From Lachnospiraceae bacterium (GTDB lineage Bacteria > Bacillota > Clostridia > Oscillospirales > CAG-272): a stretch of DNA of 64,000 nucleotides. Location of the stretch: assembly GCA_024404495.1 (NCBI GenBank), contig JAKSPT010000011.1, positions 1 through 64,000 of the forward strand. The letters run 5' to 3'. A program made the translations under genes and the position numbers. Positions 1 through 7,955 of the stretch are shown one piece after another. How positions within the stretch are numbered: the stretch's first letter is position 1; each line of letters starts with the position of its first letter. The notes beneath the pieces were generated by a model. The model saw only the letters and a list, made by a program, of their open reading frames with translations. It did not search any database and was not told the DNA's origin.

Positions 1-3
1 AAA

Positions 4-46
4 ACGACGTTTGGTCTGTTTTACCTTGATTTTACGACGTTTGGTC
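4..46. repeat. 13-bp direct repeat, two copies 30 bp apart
   Basis: ACGACGTTTGGTC occurs at 4-16 and again at 34-46. The two copies are exact and in the same orientation. With only two copies at the window edge the role cannot be judged; they could be paired regulator sites or the end of a longer array lying outside. Confidence 0.6.
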
Positions 47-56
47 AGTCTTTGAC

Positions 57-87
57 AAAAAAAGCATCCGCGAGGATGCTTTTTTTA
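57..87. terminator. Rho-independent terminator
   Basis: The stem AGCATCC/GGATGCT with a GCGA loop is flanked by an A run on the left and a T run on the right, so it could work in either direction. It probably ends a transcript entering from the left of the window. Confidence 0.8.
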
Positions 88-280
88 TTATTCTTATGCA
101 ATTCTTTTCAATCCAAAGCAGACAAGTCTATATAGGCGGAAGTATGAGGGAAAGCGTGAGATCCGAATATATCCTGCATTTCTGTGAGGGTGAGATGTAC
201 AGACTTGACTGAATCCGGTTTTCCGAAAGCGGTTCCGGTTTATGAAGGGAAACAGCAGGCTGACAATATCCGATCATTTG

Positions 281-314
281 AAAAAAACCGCAGATTTCCG
301 GTCTGCGGTTTTTT
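281..314 (-). terminator. Terminator of the CCA-adding enzyme gene
   Basis: The stem CCGCAG/CTGCGG is flanked by A and T runs and lies immediately downstream of the minus-strand gene that ends at 317. Confidence 0.75.
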
Positions 315-316
315 CG

Positions 317-1618
317 TTACTTTTTCTTTTGTGCGAACGTGAGCGTCTGCTTCAGCGCGGTCTCTTTGTCCACGCCCGAAAGATGAAGCTTGTGGGCGTA
401 GGCGAGGAGCTCCGAAAAGCGCTCGCCCGGTTTCAGCCCGGCGTCGATCAGGTCCTTCCCGGTCACGGCGGGGCGGGCGACCGTTTCGCGGTAGAACGAG
501 AGCCGTTCCAGTAAAAACGCCTCGTTCGAGGAGGGGGGAAGCTTCCCCAATCCGTCCGCGACGGCGAGCAGAACGAGGTCGGCGGGGGAGACCGCCTCGT
601 CGAAGAGCTTGTTCGTCGCCTTTTCCTTCGAGTTCTGCGAGGCAAGCTCGTTCGGTCTCATGTGGAGCGCGGTCATATTCTTCACGTAGGCGGTCAGGGA
701 TTTGTCGTCGGTCAGGCGGGAGAGGAAGCGCGTCACGAGCGGCAGCCCCTTCTTTTCGTGCCCGATCGAGCGGATCCTGCCGTCCTCCTCCGTCGTGGTC
801 ACGACCGCCTTGCCGAGATCGTGGACGAGCGCCGAAAAGAGGAACCCCACCGGGTTTTCGGCGCGGGAACGGAGTTTTGCCGCCTCGTCAAGCACCATCA
901 TCGTGTGGTTCCACACGTCGCCCTCGGCGTGATGAACGGGCGGCTGCGGCACGTCGATCAGCGCTTCGATCTCGGGATAGAAATCGTGAAGCTGTCCGAC
1001 CGATCGCAGGACTTCAAAATAGACCGACGGCTTTTCCGCCTTCGTCAGTGCCTTTTTCGTCTCTTCAAACACCCGCTCGCGGGTGAGCGGAGCAAGAGCC
1101 ACCGTGCGGCAGAGCGCCGCCGTTTCGGGCGCGACCGAAAAGCCGAACCTTGCGGCAAACTGCGCGAGCCGCAGGACGCGGAGCGGATCCTCGGTGAAGG
1201 TCTCCTCGCTGACGTGGCGCAGGACGCCGTTTTTCAGGTCCTCCCGCCCGCCGTAAAAGTCGAGAACCTCCCCGGTAAGCACGTCCTCCATCATCGCGTT
1301 GACCGTGAAATCGCGCCGCTTCGCCGCCTTTTCGTACCCGATGAAGGGATCGACGAAAACCTGAAAATCCCGGTGTCCGCGCCCGGTCGCGTGCTCGGTC
1401 CGCGGCATCGCGACGTCGATATCCTCGCCGCGAAGCCCGTAAATGCCGAAGGAACGCCCCATTTCGAGCCGTTCCCCGAGCGAATCGAGGATTGCTTCGA
1501 GCGTTTCGGGCGTGATCCCGTGGACCTCCACGTCGTAGTCGGCGCTCTCCTGCCCGCGCAGTCTGTCGCGCACGAAGCCGCCGACGTAAAATGCTCTTCC
1601 GCCCGCTTCCTTTACCAA
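317..1618 (-). CDS. cca: CCA-adding tRNA nucleotidyltransferase with HD domain
   Basis: This enzyme adds or repairs the 3' CCA end of tRNAs. The nucleotidyltransferase core is clear: a GG-x-VRD loop near residues 13-18, a D-x-D metal pair at about 27-29, the RRDFTVNAM motif at 101-109 and the EDPLRVLRLAQFAARF helix at about 143. A C-terminal HD phosphohydrolase domain (LVHDLGK, about 264-270) follows. The stated start is a TTG codon with an AAAGG-like site upstream. The reading frame stays open further upstream and an AGGAAGGGGG stretch precedes an in-frame ATC, so the true N-terminus may be about nine residues longer, which would complete the usual first helix. The family also contains poly(A) polymerases, so the CCA role is inferred from overall similarity. 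Confidence 0.88.
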   Translation of the reverse strand: MVKEAGGRAFYVGGFVRDRLRGQESADYDVEVHGITPETLEAILDSLGERLEMGRSFGIYGLRGEDIDVAMPRTEHATGRGHRDFQVFVDPFIGYEKAAKRRDFTVNAMMEDVLTGEVLDFYGGREDLKNGVLRHVSEETFTEDPLRVLRLAQFAARFGFSVAPETAALCRTVALAPLTRERVFEETKKALTKAEKPSVYFEVLRSVGQLHDFYPEIEALIDVPQPPVHHAEGDVWNHTMMVLDEAAKLRSRAENPVGFLFSALVHDLGKAVVTTTEEDGRIRSIGHEKKGLPLVTRFLSRLTDDKSLTAYVKNMTALHMRPNELASQNSKEKATNKLFDEAVSPADLVLLAVADGLGKLPPSSNEAFLLERLSFYRETVARPAVTGKDLIDAGLKPGERFSELLAYAHKLHLSGVDKETALKQTLTFAQKKK

Positions 1619-1701
1619 TTCCGCGAGCCTTTTTTCGATCCCGATGGGAACCGCCCCCTTCCTGTTTTTTTATTGTATCACGTTTTTTCTTCTTTGTAAC
1701 G

Positions 1702-2943
1702 TTATGCTTTCAGCACCGCCTTGATGATGCTGCCGAGCTTGGGAGCCGTGCCGTACATCAGCACGCCCGCGCGGTAAATCTTGGCGGAGAGGAAGCCGAT
1801 GCCGACCGTGGACGCGATGAGGATCGCGATCGAGGCGGCGATCCCTCCGGCGGGAACGGTGCTCATCGCGATCCGCGTGAACATCGCCATCGGGGAGGTG
1901 AAGGGGATATAGGAGCAGACCTTCATCAGCGTGTTGTCGACCGATCCGGAGGTCATCGAGAAGATGACGACCATAAATCCGAAGATGAAGAGATACATAA
2001 CCGGCATGATCGCGGTGCTGACGTCCTCCAGCTTGGAAACCGTCGAACCGATCGCGCCGAAAAGGAAGGCGTAGATCAGGAAGCCGAGGATGAAGAAGAC
2101 TGCCATATAAACGAGGAGCGAGACCGGGATATCGAAGAACGCCGAAACGATCTCGTTGCCGCCCCACGCCGATTTATTGAGATTGTAGAAGAGTGCTGCC
2201 GAGCCGAAGATCAGGACAAGCTGGGTCAGACCCGCGATACAGGCGGCAAGCACCTTGCCGAACATCATCGCGGTCGGTTTCGCGCTCGTGATCAGCAGCT
2301 CCATCGCGCGGGAGCTCTTTTCGGTCGCAACACTGGTGGAAACCATATTGCCGTAGAGGATGATTACCACATAGAGGGCAAAGATCATAATGTAAGTGTA
2401 GAAGAAGTTCTGCGCCTGATCCTTGCCGAGGCTCTCGACCTTCCCCTCGATCACAACGCCCATCGCGTCCGCCGCCTGCTCTTCGGTCATTCCTCCGGCA
2501 AGCATTGCGTTCACGCGGTAAACGTCGCGCAGGACCCCGTCCGCGACAGCGGTCTTTTCGTCGAACATCGAGAGGTTATTGACGTAATAGGTATAGGAGG
2601 TCATACCTTCGAGTGCAAAGGCGCATTCGACCTCACCGGAGGTGATCTTTTCCACGATCGCGTCGGTGCCCTCCGCCGTCGTCTGCACGTCGTAGCCGGG
2701 GAACGCGGAAGCGAAGTATTCCTTCATCAGCGAGGCTACGTCGTCCGATTCCGCCTTGACGAGCATCACCGGCAGATCGGTCGGGGTGTCGTCCCCTTCC
2801 CCGCTTTCAAGCAGTGCCGTGATCCGGGGAATGAACATCACGATCGCGATCACCACGACGAGAAAGATCGTCACGCCGACGAAGCCCTTGCTCGTCAGAT
2901 GCTTTTTCAGTTCAAATTTCAGTACTTTTCCGAACTGTTTCAT
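1702..2943 (-). CDS. ABC-2 type transporter permease (NatB-like)
   Basis: This is a 413-residue membrane subunit of an ABC exporter. A single membrane helix near residues 20-40 is followed by a large extracytoplasmic domain (about 45-175) and then five to six hydrophobic helices (about 180-400), the topology of the NatB/YhaP group of ABC-2 permeases. It starts 15 bp after the end of the ATPase gene, with an AAAGGGG site upstream of its ATG, so the two are co-transcribed and should form one complex. The NatAB family includes sodium and antimicrobial exporters, but nothing in the sequence fixes the substrate. Confidence 0.85.
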   Translation of the reverse strand: MKQFGKVLKFELKKHLTSKGFVGVTIFLVVVIAIVMFIPRITALLESGEGDDTPTDLPVMLVKAESDDVASLMKEYFASAFPGYDVQTTAEGTDAIVEKITSGEVECAFALEGMTSYTYYVNNLSMFDEKTAVADGVLRDVYRVNAMLAGGMTEEQAADAMGVVIEGKVESLGKDQAQNFFYTYIMIFALYVVIILYGNMVSTSVATEKSSRAMELLITSAKPTAMMFGKVLAACIAGLTQLVLIFGSAALFYNLNKSAWGGNEIVSAFFDIPVSLLVYMAVFFILGFLIYAFLFGAIGSTVSKLEDVSTAIMPVMYLFIFGFMVVIFSMTSGSVDNTLMKVCSYIPFTSPMAMFTRIAMSTVPAGGIAASIAILIASTVGIGFLSAKIYRAGVLMYGTAPKLGSIIKAVLKA

Positions 2944-2958
2944 CCCGATTCCCCTTTC

Positions 2959-3849
2959 TTAAATCTGTTTTTCGGTGTATTCAACGAAGATATCGTTGAG
3001 AGAAGGCTCGTGAACGCAGACGCCGTCGATCTCGTAGGTTTCGGCAAGGTGCTGCATGACCTTCGCCTTTTCCGCGGGATCGGAAAGGAGCAGCGAAAGC
3101 TCGCCGTTTTCCCCGACCGTGCAGGCGTCGCCGTACTCGGCGGCGATCTTCTCTCCCTGCTCGGAGCGGATATCCAGACGGTTGCGCGGATAGTTGTGTT
3201 TGATCTCGCGTAAGTCCCCCGTCAGAACGATCTGCCCGCCGTTGAGGATCGCGATGCTGTCGCAGAACTCCTCGATATAGTTCATCTGATGGCTCGAAAA
3301 CAGCACGATTTTGCCTTTTGCGATCGTCTCCTTCACGACGTCCTTGAGGAGCATCGCGTTGACCGGGTCGAGTCCCGAAAAGGGCTCGTCGAGGATCACG
3401 ATATCCGGGTCGTGCGCGAGGGCGGTGATGAGCTGGATCTTCTGCTGATTGCCCTTGGAAAGGGTCTCCAGCTTCTTGTTCCGGTGCTCGCTCATGCCGA
3501 GGCGGTCGAGCCAGAAATCCACCGATTTCACGGCGTCCTTTCTGCTCATTCCCTTCAGCTCGGCGAAATAGACGAGCTGATCGATGATCTTCTGCTTCGG
3601 GTAAAGCCCTCTTTCCTCGGGCAGATAGCCGAAACCGATCTTATTATAGTCGATCGGCTTCCCGTCGAGGAGCACTTCCCCGCCGTCCTGCGAAAAGACG
3701 TTCATCAGGATGCGGATGGTCGTCGTTTTTCCGGCGCCGTTTCTGCCGAGCAGACCGAACGCCTTTCCGCCCTCCGCGGTAAAGGAGATGCCCTTCAGCA
3801 CCTTCTTTTCGCCGAAGGCTTTTTCGATTTCCCGTAACGTAAGTACCAT
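2959..3849 (-). CDS. ABC transporter ATP-binding protein (NatA-like)
   Basis: This 296-residue ATPase has a Walker A motif GRNGAGKT (35-42), a Q-loop region, an ABC signature LSKGNQQ (130-136, the variant common in NatA and drug-export ATPases) and Walker B ILDEP (152-156) followed by FSGLD. The C-terminal 80 residues form the extra regulatory domain often seen in this group. The start has a strong GGAGG site eight bases upstream. It is the first gene of a two-gene operon with the ABC-2 permease and has its own sigma-A-like promoter at 3927-3956. Confidence 0.93.
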   Translation of the reverse strand: MVLTLREIEKAFGEKKVLKGISFTAEGGKAFGLLGRNGAGKTTTIRILMNVFSQDGGEVLLDGKPIDYNKIGFGYLPEERGLYPKQKIIDQLVYFAELKGMSRKDAVKSVDFWLDRLGMSEHRNKKLETLSKGNQQKIQLITALAHDPDIVILDEPFSGLDPVNAMLLKDVVKETIAKGKIVLFSSHQMNYIEEFCDSIAILNGGQIVLTGDLREIKHNYPRNRLDIRSEQGEKIAAEYGDACTVGENGELSLLLSDPAEKAKVMQHLAETYEIDGVCVHEPSLNDIFVEYTEKQI

Positions 3850-3926
3850 GGCGTTTCCTCCGTTTTTCTGAAACCGCCGCTTTTGCGTAAAGCAATTTTT
3901 CCGGTCGGAGCGGCGTTGATTCTGCC

Positions 3927-3956
3927 GCTATACTATATATACCACACGCCCGTCAA
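3927..3956 (-). promoter_or_regulatory. Sigma-A-like promoter for the ABC exporter operon
   Basis: On the minus strand TTGACG is followed by 18 bp and TATAGC, ahead of the ATPase gene starting at 3849. Confidence 0.55.
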
Positions 3957-4027
3957 AAAGTAAAGAGTTTTCATACGGCGGAAACGAAAAAGCGCCAAAG
4001 AACCGCCTTCTCCCTTTTTCCTCCGCC

Positions 4028-4056
4028 TTGACAAAACCGCCGCGCTGTGATACCAT
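4028..4056 (+). promoter_or_regulatory. Sigma-A-like promoter for the lipoprotein gene
   Basis: TTGACA (4028-4033) and TACCAT (4051-4056) are separated by 17 bp, about 40 bp upstream of the chosen start codon. Confidence 0.6.
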
Positions 4057-4094
4057 TAAATATAATGAAAAATGCGCGAAAGGACCGTAAACCA

Positions 4095-6266
4095 ATGAAA
4101 AAACGCGGTATTCTTTTGTTATTCACGCTGCTGTCGGCAGCCGCACTCCTCGTTTCCTGCAATCGGGATCAGCCGGGAGCGGTGACCGGAGAGGATTTTG
4201 AGATTACCGGCGATTACGTGATCATCCGCCCGGACAACGCCGACAAATCGGTCGTCCGCGCGGCGACCTCCCTGACCGGCACGCTCCGGAACAAGGGGCT
4301 CGACCCCGATATCGGCACCGATTTCGTCGATCGGAACGGCGTTGCCGAGGTGCCCCTGCGGGATACCGAGATCCTGATCGGTCAGACCGAACGCGCCGAA
4401 AGCAAGGAAGCGGCGGAAGGACTCGGAGAGCACCGCTGGCTGATCCGTACCGTCGGGAAAAAGATCGTCATCCTCGGCAGCGAGCCCGCCGCGACGGTGC
4501 AGGCGGTCGGTTACTTTATCGACAATTACCTCAACGGAGAGACCGGACTGCGCGTCCCTGCCGATCTTTCGGTCGAAAAGGAGATGGACTATATGTATCT
4601 TTATCGGTTCACCGAGGGCAGCGGCGAAAGCTACGACGCCTGCGTCACCGAGGCGGCGCTTCAGGGGCTTTTCAACCGGGAAAGCACCCATCCGCTCTAT
4701 ATGACCTCGCCGAAATCGAAGCTCCCCGACGAGTTCCTCACGCTGATGCGTTCGGACAACAGATGGATGTCGGGATACGGCTTCGTCGAAGTCGGTTCCT
4801 TCGACGCCCTGCTCGACCTCGTCCGCCCCTTCCTCAAATGCGTCGTGATCTGGGACGAAACCGTCCCCGCCACGCTCAACGCCGCGACCACCGCCGCCGG
4901 CTGTGAGGACGGCGCGGTGATGACCGGAAAGCAGTACGAAGCCTACCGGGACAAGCTCCCCGAAAAGGTCATCGACCTGCGCGGAAGGTTCGACGGCAGC
5001 AGGACCGGAAGCGTCAAGAACGACGTTTACCGCTGGGCGATCGACGAATATCTGGCATCCGGAAAGTGCGGCACCGCCCACCTCTGCTCTTTTGAAGATT
5101 CCTTCTTCACACGGAAGAACGGCGACGTCCGCTACGTCATCAACCGCGATTTCGCCGTCTTCCACCGCGCCTTCGTCTTCGACCTCTCGGTCTGGTCGGA
5201 CGAGGTCCCGCAGGACGATATGAAACAGAAAAAGGGCACCGACCTCGAAACCTACGAGGCGATGCTCGCGGAGCTGAAGCGTCAGCGCCCGGCGACGGAG
5301 CTGACCGAGATCGACGGCTTCTTCTCCTTCAACAAGTACTCCCTCAACGGCAACAACGACGCCTTTACCTCAAAATATTATCCCACCCAGTTCGAGTGGG
5401 ATGCCGCCCGCATCTTCACGCCCTACGGCTGCTACTGGAACTCGGTCGCCGAATGGTCGTACAATATGACCGTTCACCGTCTTGCCCTCCCGACCGAGCC
5501 GCTGAAGCAGAACCGTCCCGAAACCGAAAAGACGCTGAAGGACGACGACGGGAAGGTCTATCTCCTTCTCGTGACCGGCGACTACGACGCGACCGGCTCG
5601 ATCTACACGAAGATGTACGACAACTGGAACGATCCCGGCCGCGGCAAGCTTCCCCTCGCGTGGTCCTACAACCCCAATCTGCTTGAGGAATACCCCGATA
5701 TCCTCTCCTATTTCTATGAGACCGCGACCCCGAACGACTACTTCGTCTCGAACGCGGGCGCGGCGGGATGGTTCACCGCGAGCCGCGTCGCCGAGGAGGA
5801 CTGGGACCTCTACGTCAAGCACAATCAGAAATATTTCACCCTTTCGGATATCTCCTGCGCGCCCGATTTCTGGGATTATCAGACCTTCACCGACGGGATC
5901 GAGTCGAAGATCTCCAAATTCGCGGCGACAGGCTTCGGCGCGCTGGTCTCCAATCAGCTCGGGCGCGGCACGGGCGAACCGATGAATCAGCATATCGCCC
6001 TCTCGGGCGTTCCGGTCGATCCGCTCTGCAACCGCTACGTCCGCGGCGACGCCGAGGCGTGCGCGGAGGGCATGATCAAGGGGATCGAAGAAAGGAAGCG
6101 CCCCGGTCACGCGACCTTTATGGCGACCCGCGTGATCTGGTCCACCCCGACCTACATCCGGAGCTGTGTGGAGAAAATTCAGGAGAAGCTGCCCGATTAC
6201 AGCGTCGAGGTCGTCGATCCCTATACCTACTACCGTCTGCTCGGCGAATCGCTGATGAACGAATAA
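4095..6266 (+). CDS. Secreted lipoprotein, putative GxGYxYxxP-type glycoside hydrolase
   Basis: This 723-residue protein begins with a lipoprotein signal peptide whose lipobox is LVSC, so it should be exported and lipid-anchored. The ATG at 4095 is chosen over an in-frame ATG at 4047 because only it is preceded by an AAAGGA site and gives a proper signal peptide. The N-terminal part, to about residue 150, resembles the small alpha/beta domain that precedes several glycoside hydrolase barrels. The remainder recalls the poorly characterised GxGYxYxxP putative glycosidase family: a DYDATGSIY stretch, a WSYNP motif, and a late SNAGAAGW segment at the place of the family's name motif. The name motif itself is not intact, so family membership is tentative. 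It is a single-gene unit between its own promoter and a terminator. Confidence 0.5.
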   Translation: MKKRGILLLFTLLSAAALLVSCNRDQPGAVTGEDFEITGDYVIIRPDNADKSVVRAATSLTGTLRNKGLDPDIGTDFVDRNGVAEVPLRDTEILIGQTERAESKEAAEGLGEHRWLIRTVGKKIVILGSEPAATVQAVGYFIDNYLNGETGLRVPADLSVEKEMDYMYLYRFTEGSGESYDACVTEAALQGLFNRESTHPLYMTSPKSKLPDEFLTLMRSDNRWMSGYGFVEVGSFDALLDLVRPFLKCVVIWDETVPATLNAATTAAGCEDGAVMTGKQYEAYRDKLPEKVIDLRGRFDGSRTGSVKNDVYRWAIDEYLASGKCGTAHLCSFEDSFFTRKNGDVRYVINRDFAVFHRAFVFDLSVWSDEVPQDDMKQKKGTDLETYEAMLAELKRQRPATELTEIDGFFSFNKYSLNGNNDAFTSKYYPTQFEWDAARIFTPYGCYWNSVAEWSYNMTVHRLALPTEPLKQNRPETEKTLKDDDGKVYLLLVTGDYDATGSIYTKMYDNWNDPGRGKLPLAWSYNPNLLEEYPDILSYFYETATPNDYFVSNAGAAGWFTASRVAEEDWDLYVKHNQKYFTLSDISCAPDFWDYQTFTDGIESKISKFAATGFGALVSNQLGRGTGEPMNQHIALSGVPVDPLCNRYVRGDAEACAEGMIKGIEERKRPGHATFMATRVIWSTPTYIRSCVEKIQEKLPDYSVEVVDPYTYYRLLGESLMNE

Positions 6267-6274
6267 AAAAGATG

Positions 6275-6305
6275 CAGCCCCTTCCGCAAATTGCGGAAGG
6301 GGCTG
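6275..6305. terminator. Bidirectional hairpin between convergent genes
   Basis: A perfect 15-bp stem (CAGCCCCTTCCGCAA and its complement, one-base loop) sits between the plus-strand lipoprotein gene and the minus-strand gene ending at 6324. An A run precedes it, but only a short mixed T-rich stretch follows. Confidence 0.7.
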
Positions 6306-6323
6306 ATTTCATTGGTACAGATA

Positions 6324-6914
6324 TTATTCGTTCACGAGTTTCCAGATTTCCTTAATATCAGGCATTACGTGGCTCGCTCCGGCACAATCTATAACGAAAT
6401 CCAAAAACTGCTTCCGGTCAACGGGTTCTGCCCCGGAGACCTCCTTTTTCAGATCGTAAATCATTCCGATATAGAAATCCGTCAGTTTCCGATAAAGCTC
6501 GCCTTGTTCCCGGATCAGCTCCGCCATTGCCTCGCCGGCAGCCTGTGCGCCGACGTCCCCGGGTCCGCCGGACCGGATCGAGCCGATTTTTTCTCTCGTT
6601 TCCTCGGCAAAGCGCAGGGAGTCGTTTCTCACCTTTTCGAGCTGCCCAAGCGCGTAGTCAAGCGTGTGTTTCTGTGCGGTTCCTTTGCTTTCGATGACCT
6701 CTCCGGTCTCTTCGTTTGCCTTGATTTCTTCGATATCTGACATTTTTATGTCCTCCTTCATAACATCCGGAGGGCACGCAAGGCAGATCGTGTTTTCGTC
6801 CGTGAAGCGTGCCCTGCCGTTTTTGACCAGACCTTTTGCCCGTTTCGGGTAGGTCGCTTCATATTCGTTGCCCTGTTCATCTACAACGCGTACGTTTTTT
6901 TCGATGGGTGTCAT
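6324..6914 (-). CDS. Conserved hypothetical protein, short beta-rich N-terminal domain
   Basis: I do not recognise a named family. The 196-residue protein has an N-terminal segment (about 6-50) with the pattern DEQGNEYEATYPKRAKGLVK and then ARFTDENTICLACPP, which I recall from uncharacterised Clostridia proteins. This is followed by a charged, helix-rich region (55-150) and a short C-terminal domain. There is no signal peptide or membrane segment, so it is probably cytoplasmic. The stated ATG lies directly behind an AAAGGGG stretch, an unusually short spacing. A sigma-A promoter lies at 6977-7005, with a 12-bp palindrome between promoter and gene. Confidence 0.6.
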   Translation of the reverse strand: MTPIEKNVRVVDEQGNEYEATYPKRAKGLVKNGRARFTDENTICLACPPDVMKEDIKMSDIEEIKANEETGEVIESKGTAQKHTLDYALGQLEKVRNDSLRFAEETREKIGSIRSGGPGDVGAQAAGEAMAELIREQGELYRKLTDFYIGMIYDLKKEVSGAEPVDRKQFLDFVIDCAGASHVMPDIKEIWKLVNE

Positions 6915-6964
6915 CCCCTTTGTAAATGATCGGAATCCCGTTTTTTGTGATGGGTGGCGTCCCC

Positions 6965-6976
6965 GATTCCGGAATC
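6965..6976. promoter_or_regulatory. Palindrome just downstream of a -10 box
   Basis: GATTCCGGAATC is a perfect 12-bp palindrome lying next to the -10 box of the minus-strand promoter, at the expected transcription start. Further GGAATC half-sites lie on either side, so it is a candidate operator. Confidence 0.4.
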
Positions 6977-7005
6977 ATTATAGCATAGCGGAATCCTTTT
7001 GTCAA
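6977..7005 (-). promoter_or_regulatory. Sigma-A promoter for the gene ending at 6324
   Basis: TTGACA, a 17-bp spacer and TATAAT are all consensus on the minus strand. Confidence 0.85.
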
Positions 7006-7025
7006 GTATTAAAGGAAAAGGGACG

Positions 7026-7060
7026 AGTGAAAAGTGAAGAGTGAAGAGTGAAGAGTGAAG
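7026..7060. repeat. AGTGAAG heptanucleotide tandem repeat
   Basis: Four exact copies of AGTGAAG lie at 7033-7060, preceded by one variant copy AGTGAAA at 7026-7032. The tract sits between the tRNA terminator and the promoter of the next gene, in non-coding DNA. Confidence 0.85.
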
Positions 7061-7064
7061 AAGT

Positions 7065-7095
7065 AAAAAACCACTTGCTTTCGCAAGTGGTTTTT

Positions 7096-7096
<1 letters not shown>
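7065..7096 (-). terminator. tRNA-Thr terminator
   Basis: The stem CCACTTGC/GCAAGTGG lies between A and T runs, directly at the 3' end of the tRNA gene. It is symmetric and could also act on plus-strand transcripts. Confidence 0.85.
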
Positions 7097-7171
<75 letters not shown>

Positions 7172-7198
7172 ATTGACGCGTTCGTGTCAACGGTGTAC

Positions 7199-7227
7199 AT
7201 TATAGCAGATTGCCCCCCGTTTGTCAA
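7199..7227 (-). promoter_or_regulatory. Sigma-A promoter of tRNA-Thr
   Basis: TTGACA and TATAAT are both exact and separated by 17 bp on the minus strand, 28 bp from the tRNA 5' end. Confidence 0.9.
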
Positions 7228-7277
7228 GCCTTTTTGAAAAATTATTTTCACTTTTTTCCGCAGGGGCGAAAATGCTA

Positions 7278-7306
7278 TTGACTTTCCGTGAAAAATATGG
7301 TATTCT
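7278..7306 (+). promoter_or_regulatory. Sigma-A promoter for the 102-residue protein
   Basis: TTGACT (7278-7283) and TATTCT (7301-7306) are separated by 17 bp, upstream of an AGGAAGGAAGG ribosome binding site. Confidence 0.75.
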
Positions 7307-7341
7307 AAAGAAAATCAAATATCAGGAAGGAAGGCATCCCC

Positions 7342-7650
7342 ATGGAAGAAATTCTGGTCATTCATAAGAATGAGATCATCTTTTACGATGAAGCAAACAA
7401 GTGCCACTACCGTCTGAACGTCAACAATATCAAGAAGATCACCTACGATCACAAGACCGTCAAAAAGTTCTTCGGTCTGAAAAAGGAGCTGGTCGAGTAT
7501 ATCAAGTTCGACGTTGAGGACGAGGATATCCCCGCAGAGCTCTACGTGAACGAGGACGAGGCTCCCAACTTCCGCCGTTATATGGGCGGTGTCCGTTCCT
7601 TCGTTGACGACAACAAGGTTCCGCTCGAGATCAAGAGACTGGACGACTGA
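7342..7650 (+). CDS. Small acidic cytoplasmic protein of unknown function
   Basis: This 102-residue protein is not recognised. It is rich in acidic residues, has no signal peptide or membrane segment, and alternates short beta-like strands with charged turns. It ends in an acidic helix containing a YMGGVRSFVDD stretch. The gene stands alone with its own promoter, a strong ribosome binding site and a terminator, which suggests a real and probably well-expressed small protein. A PH-like or small binding domain is possible but cannot be shown here. Confidence 0.7.
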   Translation: MEEILVIHKNEIIFYDEANKCHYRLNVNNIKKITYDHKTVKKFFGLKKELVEYIKFDVEDEDIPAELYVNEDEAPNFRRYMGGVRSFVDDNKVPLEIKRLDD

Positions 7651-7662
7651 TTTCCGAAAAAG

Positions 7663-7702
7663 AAAACCGCTGAACGCCGGGAAACCGGATTCAGCGGTTT
7701 TT
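7663..7702 (+). terminator. Terminator after the 102-residue protein
   Basis: An AAAACCGCTGAA stem with its complement TTCAGCGGTTTT encloses a 16-base loop that can itself pair (CCGG near each side), followed by a T run. Confidence 0.8.
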
Positions 7703-7769
7703 GTGTGAAAAGAGACCGGTATTTTCATAGCAAACAATGTGAATATCAAGTTCAGAGAACGAAAACAAA

Positions 7770-7955
7770 GTACAATCCCTCACCCGCTGCGCGGGAGCTC
7801 CCTTTACACAAGGGAGCCCACGGTTCAGATTGCTTTTCGGAACGGCAGAACACTGCGTTGTATTCTTTGCTCAATCAGCTGAGCAAGATGGTTCGGCGCG
7901 TTTGAAGGCTCCCTTGTGTAAAGGGAGCTGGCGCGGAGCGCCTGAGGGATTGTAC
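7770..7955. mobile_element. MITE-like non-coding inverted-repeat element
   Basis: Two 49-nt arms (7770-7818 and 7907-7955) are inverted copies around an 88-bp core. They begin with GTACAATCCCTCA and end with a shared AGCTCCC...GGGAGCC hairpin segment. Only an internal 13-nt piece differs between the arms, and in each arm that piece is itself a hairpin. There is no open reading frame for a transposase and no clear target-site duplication. From memory, very similar short elements are scattered through Oscillospiraceae and Faecalibacterium-like genomes. It may also serve as a terminator between the flanking convergent genes. Confidence 0.75.

Larger units (their letters stand above)
1..316. other. 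Left-edge intergenic region
   Basis: No convincing gene is visible here. The stretch holds a 13-bp direct repeat near the edge, a hairpin terminator at 57-87 and the terminator of the downstream minus-strand gene at 281-314. A 22-codon ATG frame near 144 has a poor ribosome binding site and is probably not a gene. Confidence 0.6.

Noticed and set aside
1..60. End of a CRISPR array
   Set aside because: Only two 13-bp repeats are seen, far shorter than CRISPR repeats, with no cas genes in the window.
144..212. A 22-residue leader peptide near the left edge
   Set aside because: The ribosome binding site is weak, there is no conserved feature and no downstream plus-strand gene to regulate.
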